NCBI RefSeq assembly: GCF_030159855.1
Contig: NZ_BSNG01000001.1
Span: 1,984,001 to 2,048,000 of the forward strand
Direction: 5' to 3'
DNA length: 64,000 nucleotides
DNA from: Devosia yakushimensis
GTDB taxonomy: Bacteria > Pseudomonadota > Alphaproteobacteria > Rhizobiales > Devosiaceae
The notes beneath the pieces were generated by a model, which searched no databases, was not told where the DNA came from, and saw nothing but the letters and a program-made list of their open reading frames with translations. Made by a program: the position numbers and the translations under genes. Below are positions 1 to 8,496 of the stretch, one piece after another. Within the stretch, counting starts at the first letter, position 1, and each line of letters starts with the position of its first letter.

Positions 1-925
1 TGGTGTGAATGGATTGGTAGTCGTTGTGCTTGGGGACCGAAATATAGTCCTTGAAGCGTCCGGGCACGACCTTCCACTTGGTATGGACAACGCCCACCGT
101 GTGGTAGCACTCCTCGATGGAGTTCACGATGACGCGGAAGCCGATCATGTCGGAGAGCTGTTCCAGCGCAATCGACTTGCGCTCGATCTTGGAGAAAATC
201 GAATAAGGCGATTTGACGCGCGCCTTGACGCGGGCGGCAATGCCTTCGGCGGCCAGGCGCTCGCTCAGCTCAGTGGAAATGGTCGAAATCGTCTCGCGAT
301 ATTCGGCCTGCATCTCGTTGAGACGCTCGGTAATGGCGTTGTAGTGCTCGGGCTGGAGAATCTTGAAGGAGATGTCTTCCAGCTCATTGCGCATATCCTG
401 CATACCCATGCGGCCGGCGAGCGGGGCATAGATATCCATGGTCTCCTGGGCAATACGGGTGCGCTTTTCGGGCGGCATGTATTGCAGGGTGCGCATATTG
501 TGCAGGCGATCGGCGAGCTTCACCAGGAGGACGCGAACATCCTGGCTGATGGCGAGCAGGAGCTTGCGCAGGTTTTCGGCCTGGGCTTCCTCGCGTGACA
601 CGAGATTGAGCCGCTCGATCTTGGTGAGGCCATCGACAATGGCGCCGATTTCCGAGCCGAAGAGCTGGTCGATCTCGGCGCGGGTGGCGTCGGTATCCTC
701 GATCGTGTCGTGCAGCAGGCCCACGGCGATGGAGGCATCGTCGAGCTTGAGCTCGGTCAGGATAGCGGCGACTTCAAGCGGGTGATTGAAATAGGGATCG
801 CCGGACGCGCGTTTTTGCGAGCCATGCTTCTGCATGGCATAGACATAGGCCTTGTTCAAAAGCTGCTCATCGGCGTTCGGGTTGTAGGCCTGAACGCGCT
901 CGACGAGCTCATACTGACGCATCAT
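1..925 (-). CDS. rsh: RelA/SpoT family bifunctional (p)ppGpp synthetase/hydrolase, N-terminal part
   Basis: The protein starts MMRQYELVERVQAYNP and reads open to the left edge, so only about the first 308 residues are present. It contains the HD hydrolase domain: GDPYFNHPLEVAAIL, then AVGLLHDTIEDT with the metal-binding HD pair, then KLADRLHNMRTL. The start of the synthetase domain follows (YSIFSKIERK, DMIGFRVIV). Alphaproteobacteria usually carry one such bifunctional enzyme, which makes and degrades ppGpp in response to starvation. The gene lies downstream of rpoZ on the same strand, the usual arrangement, but a terminator-like hairpin separates the two. Two ATG codons sit in tandem at the start (923-925 and 920-922). 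The C-terminal TGS and ACT regulatory domains lie outside the window. Confidence 0.95.
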   Translation of the reverse strand, partial: MMRQYELVERVQAYNPNADEQLLNKAYVYAMQKHGSQKRASGDPYFNHPLEVAAILTELKLDDASIAVGLLHDTIEDTDATRAEIDQLFGSEIGAIVDGLTKIERLNLVSREEAQAENLRKLLLAISQDVRVLLVKLADRLHNMRTLQYMPPEKRTRIAQETMDIYAPLAGRMGMQDMRNELEDISFKILQPEHYNAITERLNEMQAEYRETISTISTELSERLAAEGIAARVKARVKSPYSIFSKIERKSIALEQLSDMIGFRVIVNSIEECYHTVGVVHTKWKVVPGRFKDYISVPKHNDYQSIHT

Positions 926-969
926 GACTGTAGTCGCCTCACCCGCATGGGGAGCTTAGCGGTTGTAAT

Positions 970-1004
970 GAAAATGAAAAGGGCGCCCGGTGATCCGAAC
1001 GCCC
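970..1004 (-). terminator. Candidate intrinsic terminator between rpoZ and rsh
   Basis: Read on the minus strand, positions 1004-981 form a 10-bp stem (GGGCGTTCGG with CCGGGCGCCC, including two G-U pairs in RNA) around a four-base loop. The stem is followed by TTTTC and more T-rich sequence. It lies 28 bases after the rpoZ stop and 45 bases before the rsh start, so it would end or attenuate rpoZ transcription before rsh. Confidence 0.6.
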
Positions 1005-1031
1005 TCTCCTATACGATAGCTTGAAGCCAGA

Positions 1032-1400
1032 TCAATCGTCGCGACGTTCCGGCGGCGCCAGGCTTTCGATGCCGCGCAGCAATTCTTCTTCACTGATGGT
1101 GTCGAAATTGATCGAGTCGTCGTCGCCATTGCTCTCGATAAGCGGGGCAGCATGCTGCTCGGGCTCGTCGACCTCGACATATTTCTGCAGCGAATGGATC
1201 AGGTCTTCACGCAGGTCTTCCGGCGAAATGGCGCCGTCGCCGATTTCACGCAGGGCAACGACCGGATTCTTGTCGTTATCGCGGGCTACGGTGATCTGAG
1301 CGCCGGAGGAAATCATGCGCGCACGATGCGCAGCCATGAGGACGAGATCGAAGCGGTTCTCGATCTTTTCAATGCAGTCTTCAACGGTGACGCGGGCCAC
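1032..1400 (-). CDS. rpoZ: DNA-directed RNA polymerase omega subunit
   Basis: A small protein of 122 residues that begins with the family signature (M/V)ARVTVEDCIEKIENRFDLV and continues AAHRARMISSGAQ. Omega binds the beta-prime subunit, helps assemble RNA polymerase, and in many proteobacteria contributes a ppGpp-binding site. I chose the GTG at 1398-1400 because the family starts at this residue and GGAG lies six bases upstream; a TTG at 1410-1412 would add four residues and overlap that ribosome-binding site. The C-terminal half is acidic and low in complexity, as in other alphaproteobacterial omegas. It is transcribed toward rsh. Confidence 0.95.
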   Translation of the reverse strand: MARVTVEDCIEKIENRFDLVLMAAHRARMISSGAQITVARDNDKNPVVALREIGDGAISPEDLREDLIHSLQKYVEVDEPEQHAAPLIESNGDDDSINFDTISEEELLRGIESLAPPERRDD

Positions 1401-1660
1401 GAACGTCTCCAAAACTTATGGAATGAACGCCTCCCATACACGAGAGGTTATCAGGATACAAGGTTTGCACGCGCTTGTGCGTGGGCAGAGTGCCGATGCC
1501 AGTGGCGCAAGCGTGACCGCAGAATGCTTGCATGGGCGTGGTGAAACATGCGAAAGCAGTTCAAAGATAAGTTTGGCCGCGGAATTTAATTAACATCTTT
1601 TTGCCCCCAAGACGGGCGCTACTGATTTTCGCAGCTTGCTGCCGGGTACAGGAGTTCATC

Positions 1661-2242
1661 ATGCCCATTGATCCGCGCGAGAAGATCGTATTGTTCATCG
1701 ACGGCGCAAATCTCTATGCAACATCCAAAGCCGTCGGCGTGGATATAGACTATCGGCGGCTCCTAGCCGAATTCAGCTCCAAGGCCTATTTACTGCGCGC
1801 CAATTACTATACCGCGCTGGTCGAGGATCAGGAATATTCCTCAATCCGCCCGTTGATAGATTGGCTGGACTATAACGGCTTTACGGTGGTGACCAAGCCG
1901 GCCAAGGAATTCACCGATGCCGCCGGCCGCCGCAAGATCAAGGGTAATATGGACATCGAGCTCTGCGTCGACGCGCTGGAGCTGGCCCCCTATTACGACC
2001 ACATGGTTCTGTTCTCAGGCGATGGCGACTTCACCGCGCTGGTGGCGGCGCTGCAACGCAAGGGCAAGCGGGTGACGGTGGTTTCGACCCTGACTACCTC
2101 TACCCCGATGATCTCGGATGACTTGCGGCGTCAGGCCGACTTCTTCCTCGACGTTGCCGAGCTGGCCAAGACCGTTGGGCGCCCGCCTAGCACGCGACCT
2201 GCGGTGACGCCGGTAGTAGAGGCACCGGCCGAAGAAGAGTAG
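1661..2242 (+). CDS. NYN domain protein (LabA/DUF88 family, PIN-like fold)
   Basis: A protein of 193 residues with the NYN (PIN-like) nuclease fold across about residues 8-165. The acidic residues expected to bind metal are visible: D14 in FIDGANLY, D98 and D104 in GNMDIELCVDAL, and D121/D123 in FSGDGDF. Members of this family are predicted or shown RNases in several bacteria, but the target here is unknown. The start at 1661 has GGAG six bases upstream; an earlier in-frame start at 1601 lacks a binding site and encodes residues unlike the family. The C-terminal tail is rich in proline and glutamate and probably disordered. Homologues often sit near rpoZ and rsh in this group of bacteria, as here. 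Confidence 0.85.
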   Translation: MPIDPREKIVLFIDGANLYATSKAVGVDIDYRRLLAEFSSKAYLLRANYYTALVEDQEYSSIRPLIDWLDYNGFTVVTKPAKEFTDAAGRRKIKGNMDIELCVDALELAPYYDHMVLFSGDGDFTALVAALQRKGKRVTVVSTLTTSTPMISDDLRRQADFFLDVAELAKTVGRPPSTRPAVTPVVEAPAEEE

Positions 2243-2255
2243 CGCGCTGCGTGGA

Positions 2256-2981
2256 CTAGTGCGCCGGCCGGCCAAATGGCAGGCCCACCGGAACCCGGTC
2301 AAAATCGGTATTTGGCGGTGCGTTCTCATCGCATCGAACGACTATGGCGCCCTGCATGCCGCGCAAGACAGCAGCGAGTTCGGGCGGCAGCTTGGTTACC
2401 TGCGCGGGAAGCGCATTGAGCTGATCGACGAGCTCGGATGGCAGCTCCTTGGGCGGCCGCAGACTGGCACTGCAGCCGGTAGGAGCATTTATCAGGGTCA
2501 CCGCCGCGATGTCGTCGAGCCCGAGCGCGATATAGTATTCCGGATCGTAGATGGCGATTTCGAGTTCGTTGCCGATGCGGTAGGGCCGCGTGGGGTTGAC
2601 GCTGAAGTTCAGAACCACCCGCCCTCCGGTATAGGACATCCGGCTGTCCGGCCCAGGCGCGAAGGAGAGATCGTGAGCCCCCTCCCCGGCAAAGGTGTAG
2701 AACTCGTGCTGGGTCAGATCCTGCATGCTGGCACGCGTCAGCGACGACAGTTCGTCACTACTGAAAGCGCCGTCGCCATTTGTGTCGAGGCCCTGAATCT
2801 GCCAGGCGGAAAACGCCCTGTCGAAGGACCAGTGGTGTTCGATGGCTGCCACATTGCCGGCATTATCGAATGTAACAGCGACTTCAGCGTCCACAAAGAT
2901 ATGCGGATGCGCCCGGGCCCAACTTGTCGTGACCAGCAGTGCCGCCAAGGCGAGACCCGATGAAAGGGCATGAAAACGCAA
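2256..2981 (-). CDS. DUF1007 family periplasmic protein with EF-hand-like loop
   Basis: An exported protein of about 241 residues. From a TTG start at 2979-2981 the N-terminus is a clean signal peptide (RFHALSSGLALAALL, ending in ARA), followed by the family hallmark HPHIFVDA at about residue 25. AGGGC-like sequence lies about eight bases upstream. An ATG at 3054-3056 in the same frame would add 25 residues before the signal and has no binding site. Residues 66-77, DTNGDGAFSSDE, fit an EF-hand calcium loop. DUF1007 proteins often accompany nickel or cobalt transporters, but none is visible here. A divergent gene for an unknown exported protein starts 57 bases away. The metal role is inference only. 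Confidence 0.75.
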   Translation of the reverse strand: MRFHALSSGLALAALLVTTSWARAHPHIFVDAEVAVTFDNAGNVAAIEHHWSFDRAFSAWQIQGLDTNGDGAFSSDELSSLTRASMQDLTQHEFYTFAGEGAHDLSFAPGPDSRMSYTGGRVVLNFSVNPTRPYRIGNELEIAIYDPEYYIALGLDDIAAVTLINAPTGCSASLRPPKELPSELVDQLNALPAQVTKLPPELAAVLRGMQGAIVVRCDENAPPNTDFDRVPVGLPFGRPAH

Positions 2982-3038
2982 CAGTTCTGCCCTAGATAGA
3001 TTTTCGGGGTTGGTTGATTTTAGCGAGAGCCGCCGACA

Positions 3039-3743
3039 TTGCAAAGACTGCTCCATTTTCGCCGCAGCATAGCCGCCCTGCTCGGGGCACTTTTGCTGGT
3101 GCCAGCATCAGGCGCCGGAACGATTGCCGCAGAGCTGGCGGTGACGATAAACCAGCTCCCCATATCGGTGCCGATCGTTGACTATCTGGTGTTGGATTTT
3201 GACGTCGGCGGGCAAATCGTGCCGATGGGATTCAACGCCGATCCCGAAATAAGCAAACGCCGCGAGAGCTTTTTTGAGAAGAATCCGGGCGTCTTGCCGG
3301 TGGTTCAACTCCGGTACCTGTTCTACCTGGCCGCGGAAGAGTGCAGCGGCGATACGTTTCTGATCCGGGCCTGCGAGAGCCGCCGGGGCAGTGACCCAGC
3401 ACAGATTGTGCAGATGGTGCTTCGATCGGGCAGTGTTGCCGGGGTGGGAACGCAGATGCTGCGCCCTGCCGGTCTTTCCGCTGCCGATACGGAGGGAGAG
3501 ATCCAGACTTATGATCAACCGGGCTGGACCTATGTCGAAACGCTCCATGCCGGGAGCCGCCTGGCTGCCAGTTGCTCGCCGACCAGCGAGCCGGGCTGGG
3601 CGCTGGACTGCCGCCACAGCGCCTCACTGGCCAATGGCATTTTCTACCAGGTGGATTTCCTGTTGAAGGACGATACGCCAAGCGACGTCGCCGAAATCTT
3701 ACGGGCAAGCCATGCGGCAGCGGAGGCGCTGACGTCTCCGTAG
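3039..3743 (+). CDS. Hypothetical exported protein
   Basis: I do not recognise this protein of 234 residues. It starts at TTG 3039 and shows a signal peptide, with arginines in the first ten residues followed by a hydrophobic run AALLGALLLVPASGAG. The mature part has a conserved-looking pair of cysteines in AAEECSGDTFLIRACES, and two more further on (SCSPTSEP, LDCRHS), which suggests disulfide bonds in the periplasm. No catalytic motif is visible. It is divergent from the DUF1007 gene and convergent with smpB (12-base gap). There is no strong ribosome-binding site, so the start could be off by a few codons. Confidence 0.65.
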   Translation: MQRLLHFRRSIAALLGALLLVPASGAGTIAAELAVTINQLPISVPIVDYLVLDFDVGGQIVPMGFNADPEISKRRESFFEKNPGVLPVVQLRYLFYLAAEECSGDTFLIRACESRRGSDPAQIVQMVLRSGSVAGVGTQMLRPAGLSAADTEGEIQTYDQPGWTYVETLHAGSRLAASCSPTSEPGWALDCRHSASLANGIFYQVDFLLKDDTPSDVAEILRASHAAAEALTSP

Positions 3744-3755
3744 GACCGCGAGCGT

Positions 3756-4253
3756 TCAGCCCCGCCCGCCTTCCTTCATGATACGGGATTTGTCGCGATT
3801 CCAGTCGCGATTGCGCTCGGTTTCGCGCTTGTCATAGTTCTTCTTGCCCTTGCCTAGGCCGATCAGCAGCTTGGCGCGGCCCTGGTCGTTGAAGAAGAGC
3901 TTGAGCGGCACGATGGTATTGCCGGCGCGGGAGACTTCGCTGTCGAGGCGGGCCAATTGCTTGCGCGACACCAGGAGCTTCCGCGGACGCTTTTCTTCGT
4001 GATTGAAGCGGTTGGCCTGCAGATATTCGGGGATGTGGGCATTGATCAGCCAAAGCTCGCCCTTTTCGGGGGAAGCGTAGGATTCGGTGATCTGCGCCTT
4101 GCCCAGGCGCAACGATTTGACCTCGGTGCCGCTGAGCACGATGCCCGCCTCGAGGGTGTCGATGATTTCGTAGTCGTAACGCGCGCGACGGTTTTCAGCC
4201 ACGAGGCCGTGGCTGATCACACCGTTCTTGGATTTGTCGTTCTTGCTGGCCAT
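3756..4253 (-). CDS. smpB: SsrA-binding protein SmpB
   Basis: A protein of 165 residues with the full SmpB pattern: a basic N-terminus, NRRARYDYEI, GTEVKSLRLGKAQITESYA, INAHIPEY, RPRKLLVSRKQL, and the basic tail GKKNYDKRETERNRDWNRDKSRIMK. SmpB binds tmRNA and with it rescues stalled ribosomes; the basic tail enters the empty mRNA channel. The gene lies six bases after dapA and is probably co-transcribed with it, a common pairing in Alphaproteobacteria. tmRNA itself is not in this window. Confidence 0.97.
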   Translation of the reverse strand: MASKNDKSKNGVISHGLVAENRRARYDYEIIDTLEAGIVLSGTEVKSLRLGKAQITESYASPEKGELWLINAHIPEYLQANRFNHEEKRPRKLLVSRKQLARLDSEVSRAGNTIVPLKLFFNDQGRAKLLIGLGKGKKNYDKRETERNRDWNRDKSRIMKEGGRG

Positions 4254-4259
4254 AAAAGC

Positions 4260-5135
4260 TTAGATAAGACCTGCATGCGCCAATGCAAAGTCCACCGCCT
4301 CTTCGGTTGCCTTGGAAACGGGGACAAGAGGCAAGCGCAGCTCATTGGCGCAAAGGTTGAGCCGGTTGGCGGCATATTTGACTGCGGTGGGATTGGGCTC
4401 GAGGAAGAGATTCTTGTGCAGGAGAGCCAGCTTGTCCTGAATGGCGAGTGCCCCCTTGAAGTCACCGGCCAGCGACAGTTCCTGCATCTGGGCACAGAGG
4501 CGCGGCGCCACATTGGAGGTGACCGAGATGCAACCATGGCCGCCATGGGCATTGAAGCCGAGGGCGGTCATGTCTTCGCCCGAAAGCAGGATGAAATCGG
4601 GACCGAGTTTGACCCGCTGCAGGCTGGCGCGGCCCATATCGGCGGTCGCGTCCTTCACGCCGATGATATTATCATGCGCCTCTGCAAGGCGCGCGATGGT
4701 GTCGACGGTAAGATCAACCACGGTGCGGCCCGGCACGCTATAGAGAATGACCGGAATGCCCACGGCGCTGGCCACGGCCGAGAAATGCTGAAACAAGCCT
4801 TCCTGGTTGGGTCGGTTGTAATAGGGCACAACGGAGAGTACCGCGTCGGCGCCGGTTTCTTCGGCAAAACGGGCCAGCGAAACAGCTTCAGCCGTGGAAT
4901 TGGAGCCGGCGCCCGCAATCACCGGGACGCGCTTATTGGCGACCTCGACACAGATCTCCACCACCCGACGGTGTTCCTCGTGGCTGACAGTGGGGCTTTC
5001 GCCCGTGGTGCCGACAGGAACCAGGCCGTGCGTGCCCTCGGCAATCTGCCAATCCACAAAGCTCGAGAAGGCTTTCTCATCCACGGCCCCATTGACGAAG
5101 GGGGTGATGAGTGCCGTAATCGATCCTCTGAGCAT
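4260..5135 (-). CDS. dapA: 4-hydroxy-tetrahydrodipicolinate synthase
   Basis: A TIM-barrel enzyme of 291 residues that condenses pyruvate and aspartate semialdehyde, the first committed step to diaminopimelate and lysine. The start MLRGSITALITPF matches the family; longer in-frame starts lack a good binding site, while CAGG lies a few bases before this ATG. Catalytic residues are in register with the E. coli enzyme: T43-T44 in GTTGES, Y132 in VILYSVPG, and the Schiff-base lysine K161 in IIGVKDA. It is followed six bases later by smpB. The 242-base region to the lytic transglycosylase start should hold divergent promoters. Confidence 0.97.
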   Translation of the reverse strand: MLRGSITALITPFVNGAVDEKAFSSFVDWQIAEGTHGLVPVGTTGESPTVSHEEHRRVVEICVEVANKRVPVIAGAGSNSTAEAVSLARFAEETGADAVLSVVPYYNRPNQEGLFQHFSAVASAVGIPVILYSVPGRTVVDLTVDTIARLAEAHDNIIGVKDATADMGRASLQRVKLGPDFILLSGEDMTALGFNAHGGHGCISVTSNVAPRLCAQMQELSLAGDFKGALAIQDKLALLHKNLFLEPNPTAVKYAANRLNLCANELRLPLVPVSKATEEAVDFALAHAGLI

Positions 5136-5377
5136 TTGCCTGGTATTCCTCGGTTTGATGGATGCCACAGTTCGGCCGTGGCGGGGTGTCATAGCCGCAT
5201 GGTGACGGCTGATTTGAGTGGCGCACCATAGTTTTTATTGGATGTCATCACAAGGCGGCAGCGACATGACCTGCATCGGCGCGGCAACTTCATGTTTACC
5301 CAAGCAAGGGTAACCTCGGGTTAACCGCAGGGATGGGGGTTCCTGCCGGACGATTGAGTGTTGCAGCAGGACGGCAG

Positions 5378-7405
5378 ATGAGACACGGCTTTCGAGCGGG
5401 CCTCATTGCAGCGGCGCTGGGTGTTCTGAGTACAGCCCCCGTGACCGATGTAATCGTGGCTAATGACATCGTCGACCCGGTGGTAACCGGCTCGATCGGT
5501 GATGGAGCCGTCGCGCCTGCAGCCGACACCAGGGGGTCGGCAGCCTTTCGCGCAGCGCTCGATCTGTTGGGCGAAGATGATCCGGCTGGCGCATACCAGG
5601 CGGCGCGGGCCTTGCCCGATGCCGTGGAGCGGCGGGTAGTGCAATGGGCGGCGATCTATTTCAATCCCGGCAAGATCGACTATCACACAGTCCAGCGCTT
5701 TGCGGCCGACGCGCCCGACTTTGCCTCCAGCGCCATTTATCGTACGCGGATTGAACAGGCGCTGATCAAGGCGGAACCAGGCGATAGCGACGTCATAGCG
5801 GCACTGGGCGGAGCCACACCCAATACGATCGACGCCCAGGTGATGCTTGCATCCGCCTATCTGGCGGAGGGGCAGAAAGAGCGGGCGGCCCACATCGCCC
5901 GGAGCATCTGGGTCGACAATTTCCTGACCGAAGAGCAGGAAAAGGTGGTGCTGGACAAGCTCGGGACCCTGCTTGATCGCGATGCGCATTGGGCGCGGGC
6001 GATGCATCTGATGATGCACGATCGCGCGCGGGGCAGCGAGCGCTTGCTGGGCTTTCTGAGCGATGCGCAAAAATCGCTGGTGGTGGCGCGGGCAGCAGTG
6101 TCACGCAACGATGCGGATGCCAAAAAGCAGCTCGACAGTGTCGACCCATCAATGCAGTCCAACCCGGTCTTCATATTTTCGCGGGCGCAGCGGGCGCGGC
6201 AGTTCGAGCTGTGGCAGAGCGCCGTCGACTGGCTCAACAAGGCGCCGGCCGAGCTGCCCGATGCGGCCGAGTGGTGGTATGAGCGGCGCACGCTGGTCCG
6301 CCAATTGCTCAATATGGGGCAGCCCAAACTCGCCTATCAAGCGGCCGCTGGCTACACCAAAGGCCCGGATGGCCGCGTGGTCGAGGCGCAGTTTCATGCC
6401 GGCTGGATTGCCTTGTCGTTCCTTAACGACCCTTCGGCGGCCAAGGCGCATTTCACCGCGCAGAAGGCCCTGGCAACGCTGCCAGACACGATTACGCAGG
6501 CCAATTACTGGCTGGCGCGGGCCAATCAAAAGCTGGGTGACGAGGCGGCGGCAAAGGCTGCGTACGAAACCGCGGCGCGCTATGGCACGGTTTACTATGG
6601 GCAATTGGCGCGGGCGGAGCTGGGGCATAAGGGGGTCGACATGCGCCCCCTGCCCGGCTGGCAGGACAGCGAAAGCCTGTTCAACAGCAACCAAATCGTG
6701 CGCGCCATTCGTCTTTTGGCGGCAAATGGCAAGCAGAGCTTGGCCGTTCCGCTGTTGCAGCACTATGGCGAGGGCCTCAAGAGCGGCGGCGAGCTGCTGC
6801 TGGCGGCGCGGCTGGCGCAGGAGATCGGGGCTCATAATGTGGCCATCTCGATCGCCGAGACGGCAGACAAACTGGGTATTCCGCTCGACCTGTTCAGCTT
6901 TCCCAAGGATGGACTGCCCGGTGACGCGCAGCTGGCCGCGGACCGGGCGGCCGTCTATGCCATTGCCCGGCAGGAATCGCGGTTCCAAATCGACGCGATC
7001 TCGTCGGCGGGAGCACGCGGGCTGATGCAGCTCATGCCGGGAACGGCCAAGGAAGTGGCCGGCAAGGTGGGGGTCGATTATTCGCCCAGCCGGCTGGTGA
7101 GCGACGCCGCCTATAATGCTTTGCTGGGCTCGACTTATCTGGGCACGCAGCTCGAGCGCTATGATGGCTCGCTGGTACTGGCGGCAGCGGCCTATAATGC
7201 GGGGCCGGGCAATGCCAATAAGTGGATTGCCGCCTATGGCGATCCACGGGCCGACAATGTCGATCCGGTGATCTGGGTTGAACTGATCCCGTTCCAGGAG
7301 ACGCGGAAATATGTTCAGCGGGTGCTGGGCAATTATCTGGTCTATCGCGAGCGGCTGGGGGATGGCGGGCTAACGCTGCAGCAGGCGCTGCGGACAATCC
7401 GGTGA
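5378..7405 (+). CDS. Soluble lytic murein transglycosylase (Slt type)
   Basis: A protein of 675 residues that cleaves peptidoglycan between MurNAc and GlcNAc, forming 1,6-anhydro ends. The start at ATG 5378 has AGG seven bases upstream and gives a normal signal peptide (RHGFRAGLIAAALGVLSTAP); an ATG at 5333 has no properly spaced binding site. A long alpha-helical, TPR-like region covers about residues 45-510. The C-terminal SLT domain follows, with the catalytic glutamate at about residue 533 in ARQESRFQ, then GARGLMQLMPGTAKE and AAYNAGPGN. It acts in the periplasm. It is followed 43 bases later by a hydrolase-like gene on the same strand. Confidence 0.93.
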   Translation: MRHGFRAGLIAAALGVLSTAPVTDVIVANDIVDPVVTGSIGDGAVAPAADTRGSAAFRAALDLLGEDDPAGAYQAARALPDAVERRVVQWAAIYFNPGKIDYHTVQRFAADAPDFASSAIYRTRIEQALIKAEPGDSDVIAALGGATPNTIDAQVMLASAYLAEGQKERAAHIARSIWVDNFLTEEQEKVVLDKLGTLLDRDAHWARAMHLMMHDRARGSERLLGFLSDAQKSLVVARAAVSRNDADAKKQLDSVDPSMQSNPVFIFSRAQRARQFELWQSAVDWLNKAPAELPDAAEWWYERRTLVRQLLNMGQPKLAYQAAAGYTKGPDGRVVEAQFHAGWIALSFLNDPSAAKAHFTAQKALATLPDTITQANYWLARANQKLGDEAAAKAAYETAARYGTVYYGQLARAELGHKGVDMRPLPGWQDSESLFNSNQIVRAIRLLAANGKQSLAVPLLQHYGEGLKSGGELLLAARLAQEIGAHNVAISIAETADKLGIPLDLFSFPKDGLPGDAQLAADRAAVYAIARQESRFQIDAISSAGARGLMQLMPGTAKEVAGKVGVDYSPSRLVSDAAYNALLGSTYLGTQLERYDGSLVLAAAAYNAGPGNANKWIAAYGDPRADNVDPVIWVELIPFQETRKYVQRVLGNYLVYRERLGDGGLTLQQALRTIR

Positions 7406-7448
7406 CAGGCGCCGATTTCGCTTGAGACCACTGCCCACCCTTCCCTAA

Positions 7449-8399
7449 ATGATGGCCATGGCCCCCAGACGCACAATTCCCGACGACCATCCCGCTTTCG
7501 CGCCGCTGCCGGTAACCCGGATCAGCCTGCCGGCGGGACATTTGCGAGCGGCCGTTCACGTTTCCGGTCGGCTCTCGGGCCGGCGGCTGCCGGTGGTGTG
7601 CATCCCCGGTTACCAGCGCAATATGAGCGACTTCACTGAATTCGCCGCCTATTTTCAACGCATGGGCGGGGGCAATTGGCCCGTCGTACTGCTGGACCTG
7701 CCGGGTCGCGGGCGCTCGGACGACCGCGCGAAGGCGGAACATTATGGATCGCTGGCCGATGCGCGGGATGTCGCCGCCCTGCTGCCGGCACTAGGCATCG
7801 AACAGGCGGTGATCCTGGGGCAAGGCCATGGCGGACAGGTGGCGATGGCCCTGGCCATGGACCATCCGCTGCTGGTCGCCGGTACAGTATTGCTGGACTC
7901 CGGGCCGGTGGCGGATTCGCGCGGCATTGTGCGACTGCGAAACAATATTCAGCACGTGGAAAGCCTGCGCGGCAGCAAGTTCGTTACCGCCGGATTCCGC
8001 CGGATGCTGGGCGGGGATTATCCGGGGTTGCCCGAGGCGAGGCTCGATGCGCTGATGGGGCGCAGCCATATGATCGACCGGCGCGGCAGGGCACGGCCGC
8101 TTTATGATCCGCGGCTCATCGATGCGCTGGGCAACATCAATTTCGACGACGTGCTCATTGCGCAGTGGCCACTTTTCGACGCGCTGAGCTGTGCGCCGCT
8201 CATGCTGCTGCGCACCCAGCTGACCGATCAATTGCGCCGCGAGACCTTTGACGAGATGCGCCGCCGCCGCCCGGACGCCGTTGCGCTCACCATTGCCGGG
8301 CAAGGCTCCCCGGCTCTTTTCGATCAGCGCGAGGAGATTGAGGCGGTGGCGGAATTCGTCATACGCACCAGCAAGGCAGCGTTGGGACGAGCCGCCTAG
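7449..8399 (+). CDS. Alpha/beta-hydrolase fold protein with degenerate active site
   Basis: A protein of 316 residues with the alpha/beta-hydrolase fold: oxyanion-region IPGYQRNMSDF, LLDLPGRGRS, and the nucleophile elbow at residues 124-128. The elbow reads GQGHG where G-x-S-x-G is expected, so glycine 126 (codon GGC) replaces the serine. The acid aspartate is still present (D260 in LRTQLTDQL). The position of the catalytic histidine, usually G-H-A-P near the end, reads GSPAL, with serine 287. Two of the three triad residues are therefore missing, and ordinary esterase activity is unlikely. It may be a binding protein or pseudoenzyme. It lies 43 bases after the transglycosylase gene. The start is uncertain among ATGs at 7449, 7452 and 7458. 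Confidence 0.8.
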   Translation: MMAMAPRRTIPDDHPAFAPLPVTRISLPAGHLRAAVHVSGRLSGRRLPVVCIPGYQRNMSDFTEFAAYFQRMGGGNWPVVLLDLPGRGRSDDRAKAEHYGSLADARDVAALLPALGIEQAVILGQGHGGQVAMALAMDHPLLVAGTVLLDSGPVADSRGIVRLRNNIQHVESLRGSKFVTAGFRRMLGGDYPGLPEARLDALMGRSHMIDRRGRARPLYDPRLIDALGNINFDDVLIAQWPLFDALSCAPLMLLRTQLTDQLRRETFDEMRRRRPDAVALTIAGQGSPALFDQREEIEAVAEFVIRTSKAALGRAA

Positions 8400-8448
8400 G
8401 CGCAATCGGCATTCAGTTTCCTGACCCGGCCGAGGGCCTCGCCCCTTG

Positions 8449-8480
8449 CCCTCCCCCAGAGGGGAGGGAAGTCTGCTTTT
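8449..8480 (+). terminator. Possible terminator after the hydrolase-like gene
   Basis: An 8-bp GC stem (8449-8456 with 8461-8468, CCCTCCCC and GGGGAGGG) is followed seven bases later by TTTTT. The U-tract is not directly at the stem, so efficiency is doubtful. The sequence also resembles one arm of the intergenic repeats found elsewhere in the window. Confidence 0.35.
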
Positions 8481-8496
8481 TCGCCTATCGCTCAGC

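Noticed and set aside
3957..5231. Open frame of 424 codons on the plus strand opposite smpB and dapA
   Set aside because: It covers two well-recognised genes on the other strand and has no recognisable protein motif.
5290..5335. CtrA-type site upstream of the lytic transglycosylase
   Set aside because: GGTTAACC is present but lacks a second TTAA at the proper distance.
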